Shown piece after piece: positions 1 through 10,788 of a stretch of 24,806 bases of DNA; the stretch's first letter is position 1, and every line of letters begins with the position of its first letter. The stretch comes from Pholiota molesta. Its lineage: Eukaryota; Basidiomycota; Agaricomycetes; Agaricales; Strophariaceae. The DNA lies in NCBI GenBank assembly GCA_014925825.1, contig JACGCK010000427.1, positions 1 to 24,806 on the forward strand, given 5' to 3'. The translations under genes were made by a program, and so were the position numbers. The notes beneath the pieces were generated by a model. The model did not search any database. It worked only from the letters and a program-made list of their open reading frames with translations, and was not told the origin of the DNA.

Positions 1-218
1 AAGAGGGAGCGGCAGGGGAGTAAAGAGCGGATAGCTGAGCTGGAGAACATTACCAAGTGCGTTGTCAGCCTTTTTTCTTTGAGCTCATCATGTTAATATT
101 TTACGTTGCGTATAGGGGTCTGCAACGCCAGCTAGAGCTCGCTCAGAAACGAGGGAACCGGCTCGACGACGTTATCGAAACGAATAAACCTTCTGGGACG
201 AGTTCACCTGCACGTTAA
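1..218 (+). CDS. C-terminal end of a coiled-coil protein (partial)
   Basis: Two exons, 1-56 and 116-218, are joined across an intron with a GTGCGT donor and a TATAG acceptor, and the frame stays open from the window edge to TAA at 216-218. The 52 visible residues are rich in Glu, Lys, Arg, Gln and Leu (for example AELENITK, then LQRQLELAQK) with leucines spaced as in heptads, so this is the tail of a coiled coil. It ends in a Ser/Pro-rich tip (PSGTSSPAR). The gene begins outside the window, and nothing here identifies the family. The reading frame and splice join are seen directly; the coiled-coil call is inferred from composition. Confidence 0.6.
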
Positions 219-1210
219 CTTTAGTCGTTCCAGGCTCCTTTCATCATTCCTTCTGACATACATTGCCTTACGATTCTCTCATTTTTCTCTGCTGCTTTCG
301 ATTCATTTGCATGGTTTCTGCGACGGCATCATCATAACAGGCTCTCATACTCAATGTATACTCTATAATTTCGTGTTTAGACTGTATTAACTGTTCGTTT
401 TCGATGCTTGATCCGTCGATCTGTAGCAAGTGCTGGCCGAGGTTTGAGATGCATAACCCCTATTGTTCTGCACTTTGTCCGAACGCTGACAACAAGAATC
501 ACAAGAACAAGGTTCAAGCATCCATCAACGCGCTAGAACAACGCAATTTTTGAAATGCATTTATTGTGCAAATTTTTGGTCTTTTTTTTCTTCTATGTTT
601 TTTGAAATCACTTTACAGTGTACACTTACCCGAATCGTGTGGGGATAAACGAAACAGTGAAGTGCGTTAGATCGAGTAGCAGATGATGCGATAATGCGGA
701 CGCATACGGCCGGGTCATCGATTACATCGATGTCCGAGTAAAGGCGAAGCTTGTCGAAGTGCACACTCTTACTTACACACTGCCACACTGCGCATAAAAT
801 ATGGTCGGACTTTGCATGTACTTTATATCGATTTGGGATAATCTTCGGAAGTGCTGTGCATGGTTACCGAGAATATAAGTGCAGCATGGACTCCTTATGT
901 TTTTAATTATCTTGCAGCACTAACAAAAGACAAGGCACTGGAGAGAAGTCTGTAGATCTATTGTGACCTAATGATTATTACTACTGAGGTGATGAAAGAA
1001 ATTTAATGGCAACATGCTCAAGTACAATAGGGGTTGCCACAACGCGCAACGAGGTCAATAAAACACGGTGCACGTGACAAACGCGTCGCCTCAATTGGGG
1101 GACGCGCTTCAGCGATGCCGCACCATGCCGCACCGGCAGAGGTATTTATTGTTTGATTGAAAGATAATGACCTCCAGGCACGCGACTAGAAGATAATGTA
1201 ATGAACCACT
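219..1210. other. Intergenic, no gene seen
   Basis: This AT-rich stretch carries the 3' flank of the coiled-coil gene and the far upstream region of the next gene. Open frames are short, low in complexity and without convincing splice partners. A short tandem duplication (ATGCCGCACC twice) lies near 1115-1134. I see nothing else to annotate. Confidence 0.5.
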
Positions 1211-1216
1211 TATAAG
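1211..1216 (+). promoter_or_regulatory. TATA box of the 1402 gene
   Basis: TATAAG lies within CTTATAAGACC, about 190 nt before the ATG. It is followed by a C/T-rich stretch of the kind usual around fungal transcription starts. The motif is seen; its role is inferred. Confidence 0.45.
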
Positions 1217-1401
1217 ACCCGGGCCACACACCCCACAGCTTCTTGTTTCCCGCCCCCAAGTTCTCTTCGTCCCCCGACGACGCGACGACGGTCCCGCTGC
1301 TGTTCCCCTCCCCAGTGCACTGGCTGCCATCGATTTTCGTATAGGTTCACTTACTTGCGACAGCAAAAATCCCCACCATCCCCTATCCATCCATAATCAC
1401 G

Positions 1402-2671
1402 ATGCGATACCTATCCAGCCTCCCCCTGCGCGCGCGCTCTTCAAGTCCCGCCAGCCGACCGACGGACCCGCTGGCGATTCAACAGCGCGCGCAGCCCAGC
1501 ACGTGTGTGCTGTCGCTCGCCAGCGTGACGGTGTCCATGCAGGCGTCCCCGATGACGACGGCTGCTGCTGCCAGCTCGACGGGCTCCGTGGCGATGGACA
1601 TGGACATGGACGTCGATCCGTTCGCGGTAAACGTGCCACTGGCGGACGTCAGCAGCAGCACTGCGGGTGGCATCCCGTTCCCGTCGAGCAAGCGGACGCA
1701 TTCCCTGCTGCGGTCGACGCCATCCGTGCCACGAGACGCGCTGGGGTGCGAGGAGGATTCAGACGCGGTGACGACGGCGGAGGAACCGAGCTCGCCCCCG
1801 GATCCGGACTTCAGCCCGCCGCGCAAACGCACGCGCACGTCGGCGCTGTCTGTGCCCTCGTCATCGAGATCGCGTTCCCAGCGGGCCCCTAGTCGCGTCA
1901 CGGTGGCCTCTGTGCACCTCTCGGGGTGCTCCATACCGCCAGCGTCTTCGCGGCTGGCGCCGCCGCCGCCGTCGTGTATCAGCCTGATGTCGATGAAGTC
2001 GAGCACCTCGACGGCTCCGCCTTCGACGTGGTCGCGGAGACGGATGATGCCGGGCGAGATGCGCGTGCTCCTGTATCTGTATAGGACGTTGATGTATGGG
2101 CTTGAGGTGCGGCGGCAGAGCTTACTCGCGGCGTGTGGAGTGCAGCAGCGAGAGGAGGCGAAAGGTATGTGTTCGATGGATCGATTCAACTCCATATCCA
2201 TGTTTAATTCGTCGTGAAGCCGCCGCCGTGCTCTCATCAGAGGACTCGGTTTCTGAAAAGTTCAACTTGGACGTTCAAGAGGCACTGCTAGCGCAACATC
2301 TCAAGGCCCATCTGTTAGCAAACGGAGCCGCCGCGTACATGTTGGCCGTAAACCCCGACTCCGTGGCACAAGAAGGCCGTCCAAAAACGTGCGATGCGCC
2401 TTCCGAGTTGGAAATCGACTCAATAGAGATGCTCGTCGATGTCGATGTCGAGGACGACTCAATAGATACCCCTGTTGCGAGCGTGCCCTTCCTCCACCCA
2501 CATATTCACCCGTCCACCACCCACACCGTGTTGTCGTACCAGCAGCTCGTTGCGACGCTGTATATACGGCAAACACTTTATCCACGGCGCCCTTCGACGA
2601 AGCTTTCCCCGAAGCGATCAAGACCGCGCCGTCCTGGGTCGAAACTATCTCAATCCGTGTCTCTGGACTGA
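1402..2671 (+). CDS. Ser/Pro-rich, probably nuclear protein of unknown function
   Basis: Two exons, 1402-2164 and 2220-2671, flank a 55-nt intron (GTATGT..GAAG) and give a 404-residue protein. I do not recognise the family. The N-terminal half is disordered (Ser, Pro, Ala), with an acidic MDMDMDVD repeat near residue 65 and a basic PPRKRTRTS patch near residue 140 that resembles a nuclear localisation signal. The middle part (about residues 210-330) is the likely folded or conserved segment: it includes MRVLLYLYRTL and an amphipathic QEALLAQHLKAHLLA stretch. The C-terminus is basic (KLSPKRSRPRR). The first in-frame ATG is used. A later start at the Met before QASPM (residue 47) is possible and would remove an Arg/Ser-rich leader. 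The joined frame is strong evidence for a real gene; nuclear location is inferred. Confidence 0.7.
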
Positions 2672-3734
2672 TTCCCCTCGATCCCAAAATCATTTCTCAT
2701 CATATTCCTTTTTCTTTTTCGTTATCTTTTCTCCTCCTCTTGATTTATGCCTCTTTAACGTTACGCTACGACTACCCACGCTCGTTCCATACCTCTCAGT
2801 CTTTTGCGCATCGCGTATAACACACATTCATTCATTCATTCTCGTTCCCTAACCAGTAATCATCATACATCATCGTCATCACCACCACCATCATCTACAT
2901 ACATAACCGAGCGTTATCTAAACTCCAAAACTATTCGTGTATCTTGTATCTAGGACCTTATTTACTAGTCGTATCGTTGGCAATCCGTATTTGCATCCAG
3001 TCTAAAAGCCACCAAGTTGGGACAGAGAGTATCCGCAAAAAAGCAGTTGTAATATGTATGTTCGCCTAGATAAACCATACATAATGGATTTCAGCCTGAG
3101 TATAAGTACGCGAAAATCATGATAGAAACCTTTTAACCATCTCGTAACGTAGCTACAAGATAGAGAATACAATGGAATTCAAAAGTTTTAGCAAGCTTTA
3201 CAAAGACTTGTAACTCTCAAGCTCCTCGCGTAGGATTTCAGCTCAGCAAACCCTTGTAATGATCACTTGCATTCTGATAGATTCTATTATAGAACTGCCT
3301 TGCAAAGGTCAGAAGTGTTCCGAGCATTTTATAGAAATTTATGACATTGTGATAGAGCTTCCCATTACCATACGTTTGTGACCAATGTATGGAATCTTAG
3401 CAGAACGTATAGGATTCCTTCACCTAGTGTAGAAGGCTGCTGTTTTGGCGATGATCATGAGAGCGTTGCCCACCCCTATCGTTGATTATAGATTACTGAG
3501 TAGATTGATCGGCGCTTTCGGATATCGCCGGTCAAGTACCGTCCGTAGGAGTATTCAACAATAACTCATATCACCAACGTCGGACGCCCGGACCATCATC
3601 TCGCACTCGCCATTCCCATCCCAGACACTCTGATAGGCTCACAGATGTCTTGCTAAGGGCCGGCCTCCCACCCACCTCCTGACGCACCCGACTTGTCCAG
3701 CGCGCCCACCCCCAACGAGCCCCTGGAGCGTTGG
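2672..3734. other. Intergenic, 3' flank and kinase promoter
   Basis: T-rich and C/T-rich sequence follows the stop codon, then AT-rich sequence with no long frame and no recognisable repeat. The last 150 nt become C-rich, as expected just upstream of a fungal gene. I saw no clear TATA box for the kinase gene. Confidence 0.45.
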
Positions 3735-5438
3735 ATGCCTCCTGAGCCATGCACTCTCCCACTCCCTGCGAACGTCCTGCTTGGTATCCTCGCTAGCCTC
3801 TACGCGCTCTGCGTCCACTCTCTAAACAATGATTCAGACGGGAAACACGGCGCGGATGGGCGTCCGCAGCTCCACTACTGCTCGCTCCATTTCCCGTGCG
3901 CCGCAGCGCTGAAGGCGTTCCAGCCGATCTACGTCTTGCGGCGGGTCTCGCGGCAGTGCAACCGCGCTGTGCTCGCGTTCCAGGCGCAGGAGAGGTACAG
4001 GTTCGTCGAGCGCGTGGAGGACGTGTACTATCCGAATGCGCGGCACATCAATGCGAAGATACGCGCCGCGGTGCTGTTCGAGCGGTACCGGGTGTTCAAG
4101 ACGATCGACACAGAGTGTGGTGAGCGACGCCGCGTTCATGGTTTATCACTTCCATCACTGACCATGTTTTTGATGGTGCATCAATTGATGTCCGTGCGTG
4201 CAGGGGATCGAGGCGTTTTTGAGGCGTATGATTATGGCCATCCAGAGGGGTGCGCAGCGGGGACCGCAGTCATCGTCAAAGCGTGGCTCGACCCGGAGGA
4301 CGGCGAATGCGTTATGGAGAGCCGCGTCTACGCGAGCCTGACATCCCACGCGGTCGACGGCGTACCCGCGCTGCGTCAATGTCGATACGATGCCAAGTGT
4401 GAGGTATACGCGCTCGTCCTAGAGAAGCTCGGGCCGTCTCTGCAGGATCTCCTGAATCTGTTGCCCACACGGAAATTTAGCACGAAGATGGTATTGGCTT
4501 TAGCGATCCAGATGGTACGGTTTTTGTTTTGCTATTCAAACAAAAAACAAAGTTCGTGTTCTGAATAGTCTATTCCGACAGATAAACAGATACGAGGCGC
4601 TGCATAACCTTGGGATAATCCACAACGGCGTCAAACCGGGCAACATCTGCCTCTCTTCCTCGCCTGAACGCTCCTCGCAGCTGAACCTGATCGATTTCGG
4701 GCTCTCGTACTTCAACGATAATGAGGACACCCCTCTCCCGAGCGACCTCCGGTACGACCCGGTTGGAAATCGCCAGTTTCTGAGTATACACGGGCACCTA
4801 GGGATCAGTACGCTATACCTTCTACATTTATGATTTTTCCCCGATTGACTATGTACTCCTCAACTCCTTCAGCCCAATCCCAGCGCGACGACCTCGAGTC
4901 CCTCGGCTACCTCTTCTCCTTCCTCTACCACGGGCACCTCCCGTGGTCCGCCGCCACCCTGCACCCGCTCCCCACCCCGCACCCCACCGCCACCGGCGCC
5001 GCCAACAAACACAAGACCAGCCGCAGCACCGCGCACATCTGGCAGATCAAGATCGCGACGCCCGCGTCGCTGCTGTTCCGCGACATGCCGCCCGCGTTCC
5101 TGCACTTCTGGCGCGACGTGAAGGGCACGGCGTTCGGCGAGCGGCCGGGGTACGAGCGGCTGCGCGCGTACTTCGCACAGGCGTGGAAGGCGGAGGCGCT
5201 CGCGCTGGACCTGGAGCCGGACCTAAACCTGGACATGGACCCGGACCCGGAGCACAGGTGGGGTGCGGGCGCGGGTGCGGGTGCGGGGATGGAGGCGGAG
5301 GCGGCAGGGGGTGTGTCGGGGGAGGTGGATTGGGTGGGGATTTACGAACGTCTGCAGGTGCAGGAGGAGACGCGGAAGGGGGAAGAGGAGGCGCGGTTCC
5401 GGCGCATGCTGCTCGGTGCCAACGGCGCTAGACGATGA
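3735..5438 (+). CDS. Casein kinase 1-like probable pseudokinase with F-box-like N-terminus
   Basis: Four exons (3735-4119, 4204-4514, 4582-4807, 4873-5438) encode 495 residues. Residues 8-125 contain an LPLPANVLLGIL segment and a later VLRRVSRQCNRAV segment that together resemble a widely spaced F-box. A protein kinase domain of casein-kinase-1 type follows: a candidate VAIK Lys (K154) and helix-C Glu (E167), LEKLGPSLQDLL, then HNGVKPGN at 246-253 where active CK1 has HRDxKPxN, and an intact DFG at 270-272. HLGITQSQRDDLESLGYL matches the CK1 activation-segment and F-helix signature. So the catalytic Asp is Gly (codon 4627-4629), while Lys and DFG remain. The C-terminal tail has acidic DP-type and Gly-Ala repeats (5215-5300). 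The start is the first in-frame ATG after an upstream stop. The CK1 relationship is firm; pseudokinase status and the F-box are inferred. Confidence 0.83.
5260..5289 (+). repeat. Gly-Ala coding microrepeat in the kinase tail
   Basis: An imperfect GGTGCGGGCGCG repeat encodes alternating Gly-Ala beside a stretch of alternating Asp, Leu, Pro and Met. It lies outside the kinase fold and is probably disordered. Confidence 0.6.
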
Positions 5439-5670
5439 TGGGATGTTTTGATTTTTCGAGGCTGGACTTTTGATTCCTGGACTGTATCTGTTGTTGTGTT
5501 TCTATCTTCTTCGGGGCATTCAGTGTTTTTAGTTATTTAGATTGGGGTGCACTTTTTTTCTTGGTTGTCGCTGTCATATACGGTCTTTGGGTCTGGGGGT
5601 TCTGGTAGATATGCACATTTTTTGGGGTCTCTGTTACGCGATATATTGTTACTTGGGTTGATACAGTGTA

Positions 5671-5676
5671 AATAAA
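5671..5676 (+). terminator. Polyadenylation signal of the kinase gene
   Basis: A canonical AATAAA sits 233 nt after the stop codon, downstream of a T/G-rich 3' untranslated stretch. The motif is seen; use is inferred. Confidence 0.5.
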
Positions 5677-6056
5677 GATTCATTGGTTCTTTGAAGTTGA
5701 CATGCAAAATATACATGTGCTATCTCGAGTGGTGAAGAGGTTGAAAATCAGCAAGATGTTTGACTAATAATTTTACTCCGGTTTGGACACCAGATGGAAT
5801 GGGCTGTCGTCCTCGAAATGGCGCGGAAGATCCTTCAAGTCGTTTCATTAGACTCCTCAAAAGCGCCGTGGCCACCCGCATATCACACAACCACTCACCT
5901 CGCCATGTCGACAAGGCCTTGATTGTTGTACATCGTGACGGTGTGCTTACTTCGTGTTCCACATTCTCTTGACATTCTCTGTTGATAGCGCATTATGATA
6001 TAGTAAGGATTATTTTGGGCACTATGTGATGTTAAGTGCCAGGCGCGCTCATCTAC
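5677..6056. other. Tail-to-tail intergenic gap
   Basis: This is the gap between the 3' ends of the kinase gene and the zinc-finger gene, which face each other. Small frames occur on both strands, but none has a domain, a splice partner or a promoter. I see no gene. Confidence 0.45.
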
Positions 6057-6778
6057 TCAAAATCTACTCTCACAGACTTCGTCGAAGTACACTAGGCGAT
6101 CATCCTCTGCTACATACAAATCCCAGTGTTTGGATTGCCAATGGTTCATGGCTGCCCGGTAAGGCCAAGTGATTAAAAATGTCCTCTCGCATTCGCGACA
6201 CCGCATCTTCAGCCCAGAGTGGTCCCTTAACACATGTAGGAGACCGCGCATGTCGCGCGATTTGCAGTTTGGGTATTTGCACCCTTTAGCCGTACCTCTG
6301 TCGTCTAACTCGTGGATGGTCTGAAGATGCATTCTAAAGGCGTCAATACCTCGAACCCGCACACCACAACCGCCGTATCTGCATATTATGTCTTGCAAGA
6401 CCTTTGGACGCAGGAGGTCCTGTTGTATATCAGGAGTCCGAGAGGAGTTCCTCGAAGGCTGTTGCTCTATGCCGCAATAGAATTCGCCACCCTGCGTAAA
6501 GGCTGCGAATGCCTTGTCTGCGGCGATTGTCTCGTAGAGTACATCGTTGAAGCCATCAGCGTACTCCGAAAAATCTTCTCCGGCCAACTCTCCCAGCGCT
6601 TCGAACGTTTCGCGCCAATCTTCCCTCAACTCATCAATAGACTGGGATGTGGCACTGCGGCGAAGTGTCTTTGAGAGAGTATGGGTATCCTTGAGAGAAC
6701 TTGGAGATGGTAACCTACGTTAATGCACAAATAGTGAAGTGGGGTTCAGCCAACGTACCTTCCTTGGACTTGTTGCAT
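6057..6778 (-). CDS. Small protein with three C2H2-type zinc fingers
   Basis: The frame open down to 6057 has no ATG of its own at the front. A short upstream exon (6778-6759, ATG plus 17 nt) joins it across a 44-nt intron (GTACGT..CGTAG, 6758-6715) in the right phase, giving 225 residues starting MQQVQG. The C-terminal half holds three finger-like Cys/His sets: C118-x4-C123-x12-H136-x4-H141; C152-x4-C157-x9-H167-x4-H172; C179-x2-C182-x15-H198-x4-H203. Only the first has textbook C2H2 spacing; the second is short and the third long. The N-terminal half is acidic and has no known domain. It is probably a nucleic-acid- or protein-binding factor, with target unknown. A TATA box lies 63 nt upstream of the chosen ATG, which supports this start. 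Confidence 0.77.
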
Positions 6779-6840
6779 AATGATAATAAATTTTGCGAAC
6801 TGCGAAGAAGGAATGGATCTTAGAGGACACCAAGGTCTGG

Positions 6841-6848
6841 TATTTATA
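6841..6848 (-). promoter_or_regulatory. TATA box of the zinc-finger gene
   Basis: TATAAATA on the minus strand lies 63 nt before the ATG at 6778, the closest spacing among the TATA boxes in this window. Confidence 0.55.
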
Positions 6849-7243
6849 TTACGATAATGGGCCAGGATAAAGCCAAGCACAAGCGCAAATGGGCCACTAA
6901 TTGACTCGCGTCGTCGCGAAGACGAGTGGCACAACGCATGATGCAAGCGGCCCATTTGAAATGCGTCAAAGGCCTTCGTCTTGGATTTTCACAAGCTCGC
7001 ATACAGTGAAAGAGGCAGGCCACTGATGCGGAAATAGTGCGCCATAAAAACTTATAGGCCAATGCAACCTTGAAGCTTAGCGCTTGAGCACTTGAGTATT
7101 TTTCTGGGTTTACAATCAGGAAATTTCAATTCTATCATCAATTAATACAGGGACGGCATTCCGTTTTTCCCATCTCATTGCATTTTTTCTTGGGAGATCT
7201 AACGGGCAGCGAAGGAGTTGGAAGAAAGCAAATAATTATACGA
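6849..7243. other. Intergenic, upstream of the zinc-finger gene
   Basis: This AT-rich gap lies between the 3' end of the acyl-CoA synthetase gene and the zinc-finger promoter. I see no gene or clear repeat. Confidence 0.45.
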
Positions 7244-7249
7244 TTTATT
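7244..7249 (-). terminator. Polyadenylation signal of the acyl-CoA synthetase gene
   Basis: AATAAA on the minus strand lies 66 nt past the stop codon of the acyl-CoA synthetase, a usual distance. The motif is seen; use is inferred. Confidence 0.5.
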
Positions 7250-7314
7250 CCCAAATGATATACACTGATAATTCTATAAATTCGATACAGAGCTTTATCT
7301 GTCCAAATACGCCT

Positions 7315-9730
7315 TTATGCATAAACCTCCTACAAATAACCATTAGCTCCCAATCGCTATAGTTACTCGAGCAGAGCACATACCTTGATCTCTTTTGCAT
7401 ACGCCTTGGCCACAGTCGCCCGCTTCACCTTCATAGCCGCACTGACCAGCCCGTTCTCCGGCGTCCACTCCTCCGGCGTCATCACGATCCCATGGAGCAG
7501 CTCCGTGCCCTTCAGCCCGTTCTGATGCCCGATGTCGTTGCAGCTGTTCAGGACCAGGTGGCGCACGTACGGGCACGAGCACAGCGTCGAGAGCGGCGCG
7601 CCCTCGAGCCGCGAGATCGCGGCGTCGTAGGAGCGCGCGATGGCGTGCCGCACGTTGCCCTCGTGCAAAGAGAGGACGGCGACGGGGTACGCCGCGCCGG
7701 GCTCGACGTGCACGCAGAGGTTGGAGACGTAGTCGGAGGACTTGTAGATCGACTCGAGCTTTTCCAGGGCAATGAACTGTTGGAGTATCATGGATTAGAT
7801 CGTGTCGCTTGGAACAATTAATATGCGACTTACTTCGCCATTTTGCATTTTCACGAGGTTCTTGATACTGAAAAAGGCGACATCAGCCTCGGTCCTCAAG
7901 GGTAGTTGGCAAAAGAAATACCCACCGGTCAATCAAGGACAAAGTACCGTCCGCATTCCATCGCCCAACATCGCCAGTCCTGAACCACCCATCCTTGGTC
8001 CAGATAGTCGGGTCCGCATTCAGATCAGGGCGCTTATAGTATCCCTTGAACACAGATGGACCGCGAATGCAGATCTCGCCCTGAGGACGCGATCCCGAGG
8101 CAGAGTAGTTCGAGGCAGGCACATCGATGAGCTTGATCTCGACGGAAGGCACGGGCAGACCGACGGAGCCGAACTGAGCGTACTCAGGTGGCAAAAGCGT
8201 ACACATGCCACAAGACTCGGTCATTCCATAGCCTGAGACGAACACAAAGGCATCAGATTAAGCACCACAAAAATTAATAGAGCAGATCGCGCACCTTCCA
8301 TCATCGGCATGATAGCCACGCTCAAAAATTCCTGCGTCTCCCTACTGATAGGCGCACCGCCATTCATCGCAAACTTCAGCCTGCCCCCGGTCGCCTCCCG
8401 CACCTTGCTCAGCACGACATTCTCCCCTAGCCCACTGAGCACCGGCACGCTCTTCCTTCTCGCCTCCATCGCACCATAGAACATGCCCTTCTTCATCGTC
8501 CCGCTCGCATTCAGCTTCCCCACAATACCCTTCCTGACCGCCTCCCACACGCTCGGCACGCCAAACATAATATGCGGCCGGAGCGCCGCCAGATCGCCCT
8601 TGCAGTTCCGCACACCCGCGTCCGTGAGCGTCTTCGGGCGCGCATACCCGATCGTGATGCCCACGAACAGCGCGCAGAGCTCGACGATGTACTCGAGCAC
8701 GTGCGCGAGCGGGAGGTACGCCATGTACACGTCGCCCGCGGGGACGTGCGGCCCGAAGACGAGGCCCACGGAGCTCACGGACGCGAGCAGGTTGCCGTGC
8801 GTGATCAGCACGCCCTTGGGGCTGCCCGTCGAGCCGCTGGTGTACATGATGCACGCGAGCGTGTCGGGCGTGGGCGCGCGCTGCGTGACGGCGCGCGTCA
8901 TCTGCGCGGGGTCCTGCGCGGCGCCGAGCGCGCGGAGGGCGTCGAGGTGCATGACGTTGATGTCGCCGCGCGTGCGCTTGATGCGCTCAAGGGGGGATGC
9001 TTCGGGTATACCGTCGAAGAAGATGTGTTTTAATTTCGGCGTGCGGGCGACGACTTGGGAGAGGGTGGGGAGGAGGTCGGCGTTGGTGAAGATGGCAGTG
9101 CAGTCTGGTTCGTTTAGCGAGTGTGTGAGGCCGTCGACGCCAAGGGTATCGTATGCGGTGGCGATAGGGGTGGAGATGGAGGCACAGGCATGGTTCATCA
9201 TTTGCCATGAGAGACTAACAATCGAAAGTAAGCACCATGAAACGAAAAATGATGACGAAACCGAAGACATACCCAGTTTGCGCATAAATATTGACGACAT
9301 CTTCCGTCTGAATGACAAGCGCCAACAGACCATTCCTGACTTCAGCAACAGAGTCCGCGAATTGGCTGTAGTTGATGTACTTGTATTCAGTCATCTCCAA
9401 GAGCTTCCACATCCTGCTCTCCGTCACTTCCTGTCCGTCGATGAACTTCGAGATCTCCTTGACTTCTTCGTGCACCTTGATCACATCGCGGTAGCCGATA
9501 GCGTGGTGCTGCGAGCCGTACTTGTTCACAGCGTACGCAAGCACATCTGGGACAGTAGCCACGTTGGTGGCGGGGCGCTCGATGAGTTCGCCAGATGTCA
9601 CGGCCAGCCGACGGACGGGGCCTTCCCCAGAGCTTGGTTTGGGCGAGGTGACCTCGACAGACCCTCGGCCGAAGAAGCTGTCAGGCCGGAGAGGCAGATG
9701 GGAAGTCAGATGTTGGAGTTGACCAGGCAT
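7315..9730 (-). CDS. Long-chain acyl-CoA synthetase (long-chain fatty acid--CoA ligase)
   Basis: The enzyme activates long-chain fatty acids with ATP and CoA for beta-oxidation and lipid synthesis. Six exons (9730-9273, 9214-8295, 8232-7926, 7867-7834, 7776-7384, 7329-7315) join in phase to 708 residues. The last exon adds only EVYA and a stop, and exon 4 is 34 nt. Family marks in order: HSLNEP region; the AMP-binding P-loop YTSGSTGSPKG (residues 277-287); YLPLAHVLEY; NGGAPIS; YGMTESCG (461-468); GWFRTGDVGRW; and DRIKNLVKMQNGE, the hinge and A8-type motif. All adenylation residues expected of the ANL superfamily appear present. No signal peptide is seen. The ATG at 9730 begins MPGQLQHL. Related proteins usually start about 20 residues earlier, and a matching upstream exon exists at 9819-9869 but contains a stop (see that entry). 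The family call is firm; the true start is open. Confidence 0.93.
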
Positions 9731-9869
9731 TTCGTCTGGTATCGACTTTCGCTGTAGTTACAGAAAGTGAGTGAATAGAGAGCCCAGAAGTATTGGTCTG
9801 GAAGAGCGCTAAACTCACGGGTTATTGAAGCTTCCCATAAATACTCTGGTCTATGACCGTAGTCGACAT
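9731..9869 (-). pseudogene. Leader exon of the acyl-CoA synthetase gene, interrupted by TAA
   Basis: An ATG at 9869 opens MSTTVIDQSIYGKLQ, which looks like the usual start of fungal long-chain acyl-CoA synthetases. A good intron (GTGAGT..CTACAG, 9818-9752) joins it in phase 0 to CGA AAG TCG ATA CCA GAC GAA, reading RKSIPDE, directly before the ATG at 9730. Codon 16 of this leader is TAA (9824-9822). Either translation starts at 9730 and the leader acts as a 15-codon upstream ORF, or the leader was recently broken, or the base call is wrong. The reading frame is seen; the family resemblance is from memory. Confidence 0.6.
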
Positions 9870-10788
9870 GGCGCGAGTCCGATTAGCACGAGATGGATGG
9901 GAGACGAGAGGCGCGGGAGCAGCCGCAGAGCAGGCGTGAGGTGTCCGCGGACTTGATGACATAATAATAATCATCTTGAACCGCGCCCCAACCGCGCCCT
10001 AAGTATGTCCCTCATTGGAGCCTAGAGGATAGTTTAGCGGTCAAAGTAGGAACCGTGAATGTTATGTTTAAGCGCACTAGCGTACAGTCCACGGAAACCG
10101 AACATTTTTCGGAAAATAAATCTAGATGACAATCTGGAATAACAATAACGAAAATCGTGCCACCTACAGTCGCAAAGAAAGCGCAATTCTATTGAAAGCT
10201 GAAGTTCAGAGTTGATCCTCCAAAGCTATGTCGCGGAGCTAGTCTGGTGACGAGTACTTTTCAGTAACAGTAAATGGAATAAGTGCTCATAAAATGCAGA
10301 AATACCTAACGCATACGCGCATCTGCTCATCCTGGGAAGGACCCGGCGCAAATATAGCTATGAAGCATTGATGAAGCGCAGGGTACATCTATAGCACAAA
10401 AATCAGAAAGTACGCTCCGACGCATCCATGGCGAAACAAATGGATGGTTTGTAAGCAAAAAAGGACAACCTTGCGGCTGTTGAACGCGGAGGAAAACCCA
10501 GAGTCGCATTGTATGTCTAAGCCCCATATATCCGGCATGAATGTCAGTACCCATGGGAGCTTCAGATGATAATACCATGATACAAAGGTTGCGCATGAAA
10601 GAGCGGGGTCCTATAATAATGCCCTCCAAAGGATTCAAAGCGCTATGCATGGACAAAAATGATAAGACCTCATCGGCACGAACAAGTAGAAATGATGAAT
10701 CAGAGAAAGGATGTGTGGTTCGTGCAAAACTAGAGAGTAGTAAAATGGCTGCAAAAATCACCTTTTCGTATGCAGCACCCAAACATAT

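Noticed and set aside
1479..2237. Long minus-strand frame of 252 codons
   Set aside because: It is antisense to the Ser/Pro-rich gene. GC-rich codon use opens the opposite frame, and it has no promoter or domain.
3693..3734. Extending the kinase protein upstream to a TTG codon
   Set aside because: Nuclear fungal genes start at ATG almost always; the first in-frame ATG is at 3735.
8483..9757. Long plus-strand frame of 424 codons over the acyl-CoA synthetase
   Set aside because: It runs through the introns of the real gene and shows no family motif, so it is a shadow of a GC-rich coding exon.
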